In this document: in pieces, positions 1-13,100 of the stretch
Layout of the letters: each line of letters opens with the position of its first letter
Position numbering within the stretch: the first letter of the stretch is position 1
NCBI GenBank assembly: GCA_040954595.2
Contig: CM082576.2
Span: 1,860,001-1,924,000 of the forward strand
Length of the DNA: 64,000 nt
DNA from: Balanoglossus misakiensis
Taxonomy: Eukaryota > Hemichordata
Direction of reading: 5' to 3'
Made by a program: the position numbers and the translations under genes
The notes under the pieces: model-generated
Database searches by the model: none
What the model saw: the letters and a program-made list of their open reading frames with translations, nothing else
Told to the model about the DNA's origin: nothing

Positions 1-471
1 TTTAGTCTGCAGTCTACATGGCAACTATAGCTATTACTAGTATTTTTAGCTCCTGTTTTGCATATATGAGTGTAAATTATGGGATCAGTTGGTATCTGTG
101 GTATGAATGTCTGAATTATGACAGTATGTAGGTAGGGCCATTTTTGTCATTTTTAATTCTCAGAGGAAAAAAATAATCAGATTAAACCTGAAAATTTTCC
201 TTAAGGGTTCTGTAAGTATTTCTCATTATGGCATGTTGAAAATATGGAGAAAATGGCAATATTGTATTTTTAGGTTAAAAAAATCTATTGTTGAGAAAAT
301 GCATAACAAATTCTGAACTTGAGTTTACAGGTTCTAATGAATGTTCTTCATCAGATTTATTCATATTAAAATTATGACAAAATGTGTCAGTCATTTTGGG
401 ATTCTGAAATGGGGTTGTGCGACAGACCAGCAGTAGGAGTATAATAATGTTGTTGTTTTTTTAATTTACAG

Positions 472-1625
472 GGTATGGTACTGCCTCACCACTGTCGAAC
501 TATGGAAAAGCATTCTGTGTTATCTATGCACTTGTAGGTTTGCCATTGACATTGCTGGTGATTGGAGCTTCAGTGGAAAGACTAAGTGTCCTCACAAATC
601 ACTTTCTCAAACTTCTCAATTCTATACTGAGTGAGTAGAACTACTTCTTGTCAAAGCTGATTCTCCGATTTACCATTAATTTATTTCCATATGGATACAA
701 TGTTTTTGCAAAAATAAGTATACACCTGAGCTCTCTTGGCTGCCTGGTTGCTTTTCATAATCAGTATAAATTTTCTTTTCTTTTCAGGTAACAAATGGAA
801 GGCACTATCAATTCAACTACTTTATTTATTTATGCTGGGAATGATAGTGTTGATATTGTTTTACTTGATTCCTGCTGCCATATTTTATTCTATGGAGTCT
901 GAATGGAGCTATTTTGATGCCATTTACTTTTGTTTTATCTCACTGACTACAATTGGACTGGGAGATTACACTCCAGCCAATCAATGGGAGAATTATCCGA
1001 AATATAGAAATCTTTACCTAGTTGCAATTACAGGTAAGTTTCTTTCAATGCAAGTGCACAGTTGCTTCCACTGATTACATGTTCACATAAATATTATAAA
1101 TTATGTGTAACACCTATATTCAGCATGTAAATCCATTCTTACTACAGACAAAGACAAGTAGAAAAGTCTGTCTTTTCTCTTTGTCTGTGCTACATACTTG
1201 ACTTCTATAGACTGGCATATTCAACTATTAAACCTATTTTGTTGTATGTGTGTGTGTATGTATGTATGTATGTATGTATGTATGCATGCATGTACATGTA
1301 TGTATGTATGTACTTATGTAATTATTATGGATGTGTGATTAATTCATCTTTTATGCCATCAAATCTTTTTTGTTTATCAGGTTACCTTATATTAGGTTTG
1401 ATAAGTATGATTCTATTGGTGGAATTGATGGTTCAGATACCACAGCTGAATGCCAGCTTGCTGTTCATGATTCCAAAGACTGGAATGGATGAAGAAAATG
1501 GTGAGAATGATCGTCTGACTAATTCAGGTGATAGAGTTGCTGGAATGTATACTCTAAACACAAGCATAAACCAGACCCCAGCAGACAATGAAAAATATCC
1601 ACTGACACAAAGTGATGCAAAGTGA
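472..1625 (+). CDS. KCNK1: TWIK/KCNK1-like two-pore-domain potassium channel, 3' exons (5' end outside window)
   Basis: Potassium leak channel subunit of the plasma membrane. Three coding exons are visible: 472-630, 788-1033 and 1381-1625 (stop TGA), all joined in phase 1 with GT-AG borders. The first starts inside the first selectivity filter (G|GY-G), the classic K2P intron position, so TM1 and most of pore 1 lie upstream of the window. It encodes GYGTASPLSNYGKAF and TM2. The second encodes TM3 and pore 2 with TTIGLGDYTP. The third encodes TM4 (GYLILGLISMILLVEL) and a short cytoplasmic tail. The GLGDY filter, the FYFCFISL-type pore helix and the tail motif RVAGM resemble vertebrate TWIK-1 (DQAAGM), favouring the KCNK1/6/7 group over TREK, TASK or THIK. 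A TATG-type microsatellite sits in the last intron. The family is secure; the exact orthologue is inferred. Confidence 0.9.
1251..1316. repeat. Interrupted (TATG)n microsatellite
   Basis: Interrupted tandem TATG/CATG tetranucleotides within the last intron of the KCNK1-like gene, just upstream of its final exon. Confidence 0.85.
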
Positions 1626-1845
1626 GCTTAATGTCTCCAAAAATGAAGTTGTTGGTTTAACTGTATTTTCATCAAGTGCAATGTTTTTGAGATATTGCTC
1701 CCATATTGAGTATTGACTTCAAACTTTACTACATGTATGTTTCATTCCTCAGGAACATTCTTACTAACAGTTGACTGTTCACAGTTTGTTAGGAAGTCAT
1801 TTTATTCATTTTTTGCAAATACACTTGAGATGAGTGGTGTAGTTG

Positions 1846-1851
1846 AATAAA
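1846..1851 (+). terminator. Polyadenylation signal of KCNK1-like gene
   Basis: Canonical AATAAA about 220 bases after the stop codon of the KCNK1-like channel. It implies a short 3' UTR ending near 1870. Confidence 0.55.
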
Positions 1852-1900
1852 CTAAACTAATTTGATTCTGTAGCTCAATAATAATTTTGTCATTTTACAA

Positions 1901-1940
1901 TATTGATCAAATGGGAGCACAGTGTTCATGACACTATTTT
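1901..1940 (+). repeat. Copy 1 of a short dispersed repeat
   Basis: Contains the core GATCAAATGGGAGCACAGTG. Close relatives occur at about 35061, 35370 and 37891 inside striatin introns. This copy lies just past the 3' UTR of the channel gene. Confidence 0.6.
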
Positions 1941-2310
1941 ATTTATTGCCATTTTGGAAAAAAAATTCGCCAAAGATTTTCTTCTCAGAATCCATGTGTA
2001 CTTGTTTTAAATGTTGGTGTGCCTTTTCCTGAAATTTAGCTGGATTATCCCATATTTTTCCATATATAAATTGTTTAACAATCTTGCAAAACTTCAATTT
2101 CAAGGTGCATGCAACCTTGAACATGGTCTGTAAGATACACTATTTTAAAAATATACTATGGTTGGTATATGTAAATATTTGGAAAAGGTGAAAATATATA
2201 TTTTATATTGGTGCAAAGTCTTTGAAAGAGGTGAGAAAATTTCTATTTTATTATATATACCGGGTATACGTGTACACATGTACAGTCAATTGCACTGTTG
2301 TTGCCAGCAA

Positions 2311-2530
2311 GATAAAACTGGTATTTTTCAGTGGTGATATGCAAATAAGATGAAATAGTCTTTATTAAAACAGTTTTAAAATAAAATATTTCAGCTATTT
2401 TAAATTCCCTTTGTCATTACAATCAATACCTGTACCAATAAAAATTATAGTCGTGTATGACATGCACCAGCAGCTATCACTATCCAGTTACAGTACAGAG
2501 GTTTGCAAACTAGTCATATGGTCATCACTA
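2311..2530 (+). repeat. Dispersed repeat, copy A
   Basis: Shares an ordered series of blocks with 61258-61420: an AAAACTGGTATTT-like block, then TGCAAA, then TGTCATTACAATCAAT, then TTTGCAAACTAGTCATATGG. Two diverged members of one interspersed repeat family are the simplest explanation. No coding potential was seen. Confidence 0.55.
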
Positions 2531-5500
2531 ATTGTCAGTATGATTAAGAACCTATATATATTAATGAAAATAACTCCTTTCATCAGAGATTTCCCATATT
2601 GTCGATATGCCCCAGACAGCTGGGGAACTGAACCAACATGACCTCACTTTGTATAACAATTGATGAATAGCTTGATCAACAACTGTTTCCACAGTTTCAT
2701 CATTAATACTGAAAAACAACACCCCATGTATGGCCAATACATCAGTTTGGGTCAAGTCAAGGGAACATCAATAATTATAACAGAAATTCATGACCTCCGC
2801 ATGCAATCTGTGTGGTATAGAAGTTACTTTCACAATTGATTTGATGCATGAAACTACTGCTATGTAATGCTTCTCATTGTTGTATATTATATATGCAGTC
2901 TGTATGTTACATTTTTTTTCTTTCTTTTACAAAGAAAAACTTCTTTTGTCAAACAAACTGAATCTTTGGTACACAATGTACAACAATGCTAATAAAATGA
3001 CATGAAATATGACTTTGAAAAGTAAGCTTTCTTTTTATTGTGAAATGCACAATTGATATGTGTAAGTGATGAAAGGTATAGATTACTGATAGTCTATTTT
3101 GTGCTATCAGGAATTTTCTATTTTTTATACGAGGTTACCTTGAAATCTGCCTGTTTCAAGGACAGTGCGCATGGTTTGCATCTCCAGAACGCCCTCTATC
3201 AGTCATACAGTGAAATGTTGCACTTGGTCTGTCTCACCATGCACAAACACAATGCAACAAACATGAAAAACGTGACTGCCAATCAAAATCTTCTCAAGAA
3301 TGATTATTATGCCTAGTCAACCCTGACCAAGTAATTACTTTTTCAGCAGTTTTAATGACTATTCTAATAATGTTTTTGGATTGTGCGTAGTGTTTGTGTT
3401 GGCGTATACGTCTTTATGTCTAATTTTAGCTCTCTGTTGCCAATGGCAATTATAATATGAACAGTATTATAAGAATTACTGTAAATGTGACGGTTATCTT
3501 TTGAAATATATCCATGAATCTTTATCATTTGTCAAATGAATATCATTTTTAACGAATATGAGATAACAATTTCATTTGAAATATGCTAAATAGCAGGAGT
3601 TCACCGGGAAATATCGCTTAAACTGAGAAGAAGCATTTCAAAATTCACCTCAAACAGGAACGGGAGGCGATGCTCACATGACCATCAACTCAATTTCATC
3701 GTGTGTGACGTTAGTAATACAAACTTTTAAGAATTCAGTGTCAATACATCAAGCTGAGCTCTTTGTATTTATTGTCATTTATGCACTGAAATATTTCAAT
3801 ATCTGACGTAGATGGCTAGAAAGGAAAATCGATTGAATAAAAACTGCATTTATTGTGAGCAATATATATTTAGACTTGGTTGGCAAGAAGACAAGAATAC
3901 ATGTGACTGTGACCTTTCATTATACCAATCTGACACAAAACGATTTTACTTGGTGTCAGAACAATTATTAACATATTGTACACGTAAACTTTAAAAGACA
4001 AATCATGTAAGTGTCACTCCATAAATCCATCACAGATCATGCTTTGAAATACCATAATTATGTTAGTCAGAAACTCCCCCCCCCAAAAAAAAAAAAAAAA
4101 AAAAATCCCTACGACATCCGCAATATATATAAAAACAACAACAACCGACATTTGGTCCAAATTCAAACTTAAGATGACAGGCGATGACAGACCGTGCATG
4201 CAACTGCAAATACATTGATACGCCACCCCACAATTTCGTTTACGTCCACTTGTATATATATACACACTTTGAACTGAAGATAGAGGGCGCAGTAAACACA
4301 CGGACTCAAACTGTTAAACCAGGTTGTTTGTAAAACACAAATACTGCCCCTGAAAAATTGTTAGTTTTATCTGGTATGAACGTAGCAAGTGACACGTCGT
4401 GCACGCGTGAAAAGTCAAATAAGCTCCAATAAAATTATACAGCAAGGGAGCTGACATACATACATATAATGTAGCTGTCAGGCCAGACTATTCTACTGCC
4501 GCCCTTTTTTATAAACAATTGTAGCTCGAGGTCAAAAACGAAAAAACACATGTAATCATATGTATCCTTTATCAGAAACGTCGTGTCAAACGATTTAAGG
4601 TTATCACCATAGAAACTAACAGCTGGTGCAACTGCACTCCTGTTGCCTTTGCGAGAGCGATCGCCATTACAAAATATAACGATACAACAATAATAAAAAC
4701 TGACTGATTTGAATTTTTTAATTAGGAAAATGGAATCGGAATATTTTGTTAAGTTGAATATGTATTGTTTAATAATCAGTTATGTAACAATATGCATTGC
4801 TTGATATTGATTGATATACGTCACAGATTTCATGAAATTGCATGAAAAGCAGACAAGGTTTTGACAAAAAATAACGTTAAATTATTAGTCCCCATGATTA
4901 TCATCAACTGATTTATTTGAATAGATTCAATTGGAATTATCCTTATCATATTATTAAAATATCACGCGGATATCGGAGCAAATGACTTGAAAGGACTGAT
5001 TTTTAAATATTGCCATGTTTAAATGTGTTTTCCAGCCGCACTCGTCGTTGCCATGACTACCGTCGCTGAAAGCAATGTGGTACTGTTTGGCATTCCTGTT
5101 TGTATATGCTCGCCCAAACTCCACTAGCGAACAACTGGTCATGGATGGAATGTTAGATACATCACTAAGATTGACGGTGAACACCCTAGAAACTGCATTC
5201 AACATTGCCGTGGGCAAATACCAACAAATGCAAATATTCTGAGTAAACTTTGCTTTACAGTGTCTCGAATTGCTGTTCTAATATGCCACATACATTTGCA
5301 ATTTAACGAGGACAGTCTTGCTCGAATTATGCGCATTTTGAATCCTCGCAAGTGAATGTGAGTGTATAAATAAGATTGGGCTCTGTGTGGGCAGTAGTTA
5401 GATTTACCGTCACCATGGCTACGACATCACTATAGGCATGAATGTAGTGCTTTATGAAAAGCGCATTTCAGTATTGTCCTGGTAACCTAGAGATATTTCA

Positions 5501-8500
5501 TCGCATGATAACAGAGACTTGTTGAACCTTTATTATTTGACGTTTGTATTTCCATATGAGACAGCGAAGGTAATTTTGAAATTTCCGTGCAAGGTTTGGG
5601 CAAATTGTGTGTGACAGCTGGATTGAGATATCCAAATAGCACTGGTTTCATTTTGACAGATCCACAGGTCGTTTTCTTACCGAAAAAAATGATTTATTCT
5701 AAACAGCATTGTTTTTTTTTTTCGTTTCATTCGCCAGTGGCCAAACACAGACGTGGAATCACCAACTTGTTTGGCCTTCCTTCTCATGTTTCTAGTCAAA
5801 TTTATTACACACAACTAGACACATTTCTATCCGGAAATACTGACTCATTCAAGGAAGTCCCCAGGTAAAATTCTGAAAGGCGGTACGTATTCAACGGTTG
5901 TTAGACTTCAATGCGAACACATTTTCAATTACTGTTTCTATTTCTGCTCCGAATGGAATAACACCTGGGTAAGTGGTTATATTAAAAGATCGAAAATGGA
6001 TTTTGCATCGACGCTGACTCCTTTCTCTGAATATCTTAATATAACGGATACTGACAGTTTTTGAACCCCGTTTCTTAACCACAAAAGTGAAAGACTAGAA
6101 GAGTAACTCAAACTACTAAAATGCAGTCAAGTATTACTAGTAATTCATCGACGTATTAATTAAAACATAGTGAAGAAAAATAAACTTAATAAATAAAATG
6201 GATAGTAGCTATGATTTTAGTATTATTCGTCAATTATAGGTCCACAAGAATAACGATATGGTAGTTTCTCAAAAATTGTTTGCCGAGCACGGGATGACGC
6301 AGTATGTCAACATATCCCTTATTAGATATTCCAAGTAGGCCTACGTGTATAATGATTATCAGCCATGCCAACACTACAGCCTGTAACTGTATGTCTCGTG
6401 ATACGCAAATCTAACACGATACCGTTAGGTCCTACAGCAAACGATAAAGATGCTGGCTATAGGTGTCTGTACTAACAGTTTCATCTCAATAAAGACGTAT
6501 AGCTCTGAAAGATACTAGTACTGGGAATTATACCTGACATGCGCAGTTTAAGGTAACTGTCTGATTCCGCCAGATGATCGAACGGTTACATACAATTTGA
6601 CACATAAAATCATTAAATGCGCACGCTTGAGTAAATACCAGTTAAGGGTCCGTTCCCGTAAACCCAAGCATGCTAGTGTGTTCAAATCCCCTCCTTAACT
6701 TTTCTCTTGTCATCTAGAAAATAGAGGTCTATCCATTTATAATTTTCAACGGTTTCTATGGTGACCCACGCAAGCAACACCAAGCAGTGCAAGTTCACCT
6801 GTATGTTTCAGTGATTGTCAATTAATAAATTCACATTTTACACAGTCATCTGTTCTGTACACCCGAAAGCACGATTCTTGTACAGCTCCACATTAACCCG
6901 CTGGCCATACTCCTGTCCAGAAAGACGAATATTATAGCTAACACATTTCGCCTCCATCTTAATGACTGGTTGTCATTTTATGTTAGATTATAGATGTGTC
7001 TTAAAAGTCGACAGGTTGATACTGTCCATTGATGGTTTTGATGAATCGGTGTCTGTAGAGTGAGAGTCATGGTTGAGCCTGGCAACGATACATGGCAACA
7101 AGAAAAATACAGCTTTCACAACAGAAGGTTCTTTTCATATTATAAGCATATGCTAGTCGTTGACGTCATTGAACTGTTCATTAGTGCACAAATAAGCAAT
7201 GTGGACTAGAATGGGCATGACAATGACTGCATTGTTAGCTTTCTTATTAGAAACTGTCACGTGACCACAAATGTGTTTGCATTATGTTCTCAAAAATGAC
7301 GTGCAAATTGATAAACCGTTAAAAATATGGAGCAACACAACATAAATTTATTTTCAAAATAAAACTTGAAACGACGTAATTTTGATAAAATACACTTATC
7401 AGTTTGACTTTTGTGGACATTGTCTTGTCCACTGATTTCATATCATATTACATGTAATTGTAATCAAGATTAAGGTCTTGGTGATTTCGGAATGTACATT
7501 TTTTATGAGAGGAAGTCGTTACATCGTCAACATGAAACATTATTTAAGGTTGTGACTTATTTACAACTTGAATGTGTTAAATTGTTCGTGTGTCGTGTAC
7601 ATCGGTGGAAAAAATCCCACAAAATTCGAGGATTTTTTTTGACGACTTTGATTTCTCTCGCGCTCGGAGTGTTGCACATCCTGTAACTTCCTGCACATCC
7701 TGTAACTTCGTAAGATTTTCAGCCGCAATGATCGGACGGTGATCAAGCTACTTTGGATTACTTACCTTTTTACAGTAGTGAATGTAATGATAAAGTGTAC
7801 ATGTATATATATATATACATGTGATATCGAATGAATTTGCAACTAAAGCACAGTGACCGCAGTTAGTTGCGGGTTAAACAAAGGAAAGGCGAAAATTTCA
7901 ACAACTGGTTTCGTTATTTAATATAGCCTTTATTGAATCGTCATTGTTGGCAACAGAATAAGTGAAGTAAATTTTACTTAATTTCTTCAAAAACGGTAAA
8001 AACCCCTTCCGACATGGGACATACATGTATTTTGAACCTTTGGCGGTAGATCGTGTCCGATAGCCACTTTACACTAATACGAGGAAAACAGACTAGCGTT
8101 GAACAAAATCAGCTTCAAACCTATAGTTTTTTGACAGTTATGTAACATTACGTTCTCCATTGCTACAAATATTCAGTATCTTCTTAATGTTAAAATAGAC
8201 CTGTTTAGCATTGGCTATCATAAGCTGATGGACGATTTCAAACTGTGTCCACACACCAGTTCACAAAAAGTGGGTGATTAAAATTACAGGTATTAAATAC
8301 ACATCAGCTTTAATTTGATTGTCGTAGAAACAACTGCGGTAACGTAGAAAGTCGAGAAAATCTGAATTTGACAGATCCAAAAACCAAATGAATGGCAATT
8401 TCCTAAAAATATCTTCTAAAATTGTCTTAACATAAATGATTCTGTATCATTTTTGTAACGTTAGTCTGACTCATCGTAATAAAATCAACCAAAAGTGTAT

Positions 8501-10115
8501 TTTCTACGATATTTCAGCGAAATTCAGTGTAAAAGGATTGTGAATATCGAACAAATGTAGAAAGACTGAATGATTGTGTAAGTTTTAAGCTATTCTAACA
8601 GTGGAGAGAGGTGGTTGCCATAGCGACATGACATCAATCACATGAATAATGAGACAGGCAAATGCAACGAGATGTGTGTGCGATTTCAACGCGACAACCA
8701 TATCTGCACTGGAAAATTACAGCGCCTAATTAAAATCCAAATTAATCTGTAATGCAATATTGCCATCTGTTTTCGTTTTCAGACATCCACGTTGATGCAT
8801 TCGTGATTTCAGAATAAATGAAAAGGCGAGATCATTATGCCAAACGCCATATGTAAATTTCTTGTATGTGACAGCTTCAGGAGACGCAAAAATAAATGTT
8901 ATGTACAGACAGAATTTAACTGTGTCTTGTTTGCAAAGATATATACAGCGAGAAATCTCAAGACTTCACACAAAATTATGTAAAATGACAGCCTCCAACG
9001 GTAGCAAATGCTAGTTGGCATAGCAAAAAAGGAAGGAATTGAAAGGTACGCTGTTAACACCAGCCTACTGGGGAAATGTAGTCTGCTTGATTGTCAAAAT
9101 ATGACGAGATCTTCATATTTTCGGGGAAGAACAACCAAAACAAGCCGCTAACAACATAACTCGGATAAATTCTGATAGCACTTCATAAAATAGGAACGCG
9201 TGTAATTGAAAATGTAAGAATACTGTGCACTGAACGTGTTGACGAAGATGGATTTTCCTTCTTTTGCTATGGCTGTATACACAGTTATATTTCACAATGA
9301 CACGATTGTCATTTCTTAAAAGTATATATAAAAATAAGCCCCTTTGCACAAATTATTTGTGGGACTGTCAGCAGAGACATACAGTGTTTGTCATGTAGAT
9401 TTTCTAAAAAGGCTATAAGCAGTGATTCATTATTTATAGGCAGCCGAAAATATTGCCAATAGTCAGATAGGCAACTCCGTATCATCTACTCTGCTATCAG
9501 ACCTGTCATTTGCTCTGCTCCCCCACAGACCTCCATCGCTTATCATTCTGTAAAGAATACAATTGCATAGCTTTTTAATCGACATTTCAAAAACGACTCA
9601 TCAACATTCTCATTTACATTGGTTTCACATCACATCAAATCAAATAAATGCTACGAAGTTTGAAACCGTACAAGAAACAAATCTTCCAAAAGTATAATAG
9701 TCCCTGTAAAATTTCGGTAGCTGTAGTCGTGCTTTGAAAGAAGTAAATTTTGTAAGGTGCACTTTCGAATTGGACGTTTTCTTTATGCTGACTCGCGACA
9801 TATCGTCCATATTGACTCTGTTGTCTGGCTTTGTCATAGAGTCAGATTGGCGACATTGGCACATAATGTATGCAATACTGGAGGTGCATGATGTAGCACC
9901 GGCATCAAGGCCATCTCCATCAAATATGGCGAGTGTTATTTCAGTGACGCTTTATGACTAGACAATTAACTTTCTCTTGTAAATGATACCTGCGACATTC
10001 CGCCTCGGACCAGCCAGGGATTTTCTCGTCAGTTTTCGATATCTCTAGTAGTGTAACTCAGATATGTAATACACATGACTGGTACCCTTGTGTTAATATC
10101 TTCCTGTTTGAGACA
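2531..10115. other. Intergenic region between two convergent K2P channel genes
   Basis: Several short open frames occur (for example 3053-3316 +, 4954-5217 -, 5587-5868 +). None shows a recognisable domain or convincing paired splice sites. An A-run lies near 4085-4106 and an AT-rich palindromic stretch near 7798-7827. I see no gene here. Confidence 0.5.
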
Positions 10116-13100
10116 TCACATCTTCTCCGTTTCCTGTAACTTGTTGTCAAGCATGGCAAGCGCTCCAACACCTTGCGACAGTCCGCCATTACGATGATGA
10201 TGGCCCATGCCCATGCCCCGGTTCTGTGATGTTTCGTACAGCTGTTTTTGCATGACGGCTAACGAAACCTTGTTGGCTGCCAAAAAGTCTTTCATGGAGA
10301 TCATCTCTCCAGACATCCGCCTACCGTCCGTGTCACTGTCGTACGTTGAGTCTACATCTGTCACCTCTACATTTTTATCCTTCTTCTGTCCTGCACCTTG
10401 CTGTTGTCGTTGTCTTTGTTGAAGGTGTCCCGGGGTTATTGCGTTTCGTCTCGGCCGCGGTTTCCTTCGAACGCAGCAGCGACAGTCTAACTTTTTAATG
10501 CACCAATTGAGAAATTGCTTGATGATAATTGAAAGCACGTTGAACATTGAGTAAATGCAAAGGACGCCAAGTAATAGAGAAAGAAAGTTGCCGATTCTGT
10601 AGAGTGACTGCATCGGATAGGCAGGTTCCTGACTGGGGACATAATCACCAAATCCTATTGTGCTGAAGGCAACGAAGCAGAAATAAATTGCATCAAGGTA
10701 TCTCCATTCTTCTACTGATGAATACATAGCCGACGCGCAACATGCTATAATGATGGCAGATATTGTTAGGATAACCATGACGTAATACACGGATGGTTTC
10801 CAATTGTCCAGATTATCTTCAGATCCTTGTGAGCCCCGCCTCTCTGGTTTGGGCCCCGGATTTGCGCCTTGTTTTTTCTTCAGTTGTCTCATGTGCCAAG
10901 ATCTCATTACAAAAGCGAGAAATGTGATGAGACGTTCCAAGAAAATGTTGAAGTAAAGAATGGTGGCACCACTTCCTATAAGGCCGTAACCGATGAGTAC
11001 GCACTTGCCCAAATTTGTCGACGGCGACGTCATACCAAAACCTGAAATAAAAAAAAAACATCAAATATTTTTTAGAATGAACAAATGGAAGATATAATAA
11101 ACCCGCATGACATTTCAGCGATGCGCTTGAACAGTAATTAGAAAATTTAAAACTATCGTTATTAATTTAGAATCAAAACCATGTAAAACGCACACAGTGT
11201 CAATTTCAACGCAAGGTTTACTAAATATATGTATATTTTATTTAGGCTATGTAATTTTTTGCATTGTGCGTTCATATTTGCTGGATACTGTCAATGTTTT
11301 GATGGAATAATTCACACTGGAATATGAAATAATATTTTTTTCCATAAGGAATAATGAAATGTTTCCGTTTAAAATGTGTCATTTTTAGTTGTTCACCATT
11401 CACGAAACGCAAGGACATGTTTTTTTAACATTTCTGATTAAATCCAATATGGCGTCTGTCGACGTCTTTGTCAGGATCTCATCATCAACGGTTTCACTTA
11501 AATGGACTCGTAAAATGACACGCATCGCTTAGAATTCCAGCTAGAGGGTCATTATATAAATAAAAAGAGGATAGCACAGGATTTAAAGCAGGGTTTATCT
11601 ATTGACTGTGAAGATGGGATCTGAATAAGGAATGCCTTTCCAATAATTGATTATATTTCTAACAAAAATTGGAGCGCTTTTAGTTCAATGGAAAACGATC
11701 TTTGTCTAACAACCCCTCATGCTTTGACATGAACAGATACAAGCATGTGACATGTCACGTCCTATGAACAACACACAGACTAAACCCGACTCATCCCAAA
11801 TATTAAAAAAGGAGAATAGTTATTTATCTTTGCTTTCTTTCCATTTCAGGGATAAAAATAATTTACAAGTAGTACTGTGCTGTCATTGATGGACTCACTG
11901 AAAACAATTTTATTATCCATAATATATTATGCATATATGCAGCAAACGGGCGTTGCCGTGACAGCGAGCATACCGAGCGTTGTCTGCGATTTCCTGTGAG
12001 GACTATAGTCTGTCTATACAGACCGCTTTTACAATGCAGTTTCGAACATACAATTGTATACCAATTTTCCATAAAATAAAGAGCGGAGGAAATTCATTCG
12101 AATAGAGTTGTCTAGGTTAAACATACGACAACGAGTCCCTTGTTTACAAGCGACGGGACTTTCATCCATTAATGACGCCGCATTTACAAAGCTTTTACAG
12201 TGCATTTTGCCCGTTGTTAGACATTAGGCCCTGATAACATTCTCGTTGAAATAGACGTAAATATGTATCTCCGCTAACACAGGAACAATTTCAAAATTCG
12301 AGAACAGAAATTCAAATGTTAGGCCTATAGTCCAGTTGATATTGTGACCTGCATAACACGGTATACCAAAGTGTAGACAATGATTACCTTTGTATGTATG
12401 TAGGCCTATGTATGTACATGTATAGGTCTATATGTACGTACGTACGTACGTATATATGTATGTACATGTATGTGTGTGCTCTAAATTCGAGTTCGTCCCT
12501 ATGCATAAAAAGGGCTCATAGGTTAGAATGTAAATGTATGACTGTAACTAGGGATATGCAGTTCGGTCAACAGAACCAGGCCTTGCGGTATTAAGGGACC
12601 TAGGTCGGCTTAATTGTAGCGACATGCGCACTACGAAATATAGCTATTCACAGAGCAATTTGTGTATGACCTGGGTGTGCTTAGTCTGCTGTGTGGTTGC
12701 CTTAGCAACCGGTAGTACTGACAGTACACAGCATACGACTGACAGGGCTCGTCCTGTTTACAAGTGTTCAGATCGAAGCACACTATTAGATATAGATATG
12801 GTTATTTTAGCGCCATCGAAAATGTCATAAAAATTGATAGAAAACACATGCACATATAACCACGGTACTGGGAATCCACCTCCCGCCCCCGCACTGCTCT
12901 CCATGTCAAAGAATATCAAATAATATACTAAAACGACAAAAGATATTTGGTGGAAAATTTGCAAGAGGAAAAACAACCGAGAGAAACAGACAGAGGCACA
13001 CAGACAGTGAAGTGTGTCTTTGCTGGAAACGTTCTTGGGAAATGATGGATTGAGAATATTGGGGGCAGGTATGTAGAGTAAAGAACTCATGAATATTTTA

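Noticed and set aside
3053-3316. 87-codon plus-strand frame with hydrophobic start
   Set aside because: No domain, and no splice or promoter support next to it.
4954-5217. Minus-strand frame with protein-like stretch (FSDGSHGNDECGW)
   Set aside because: No family recognised and no convincing splice partner; kept out of the gene list.
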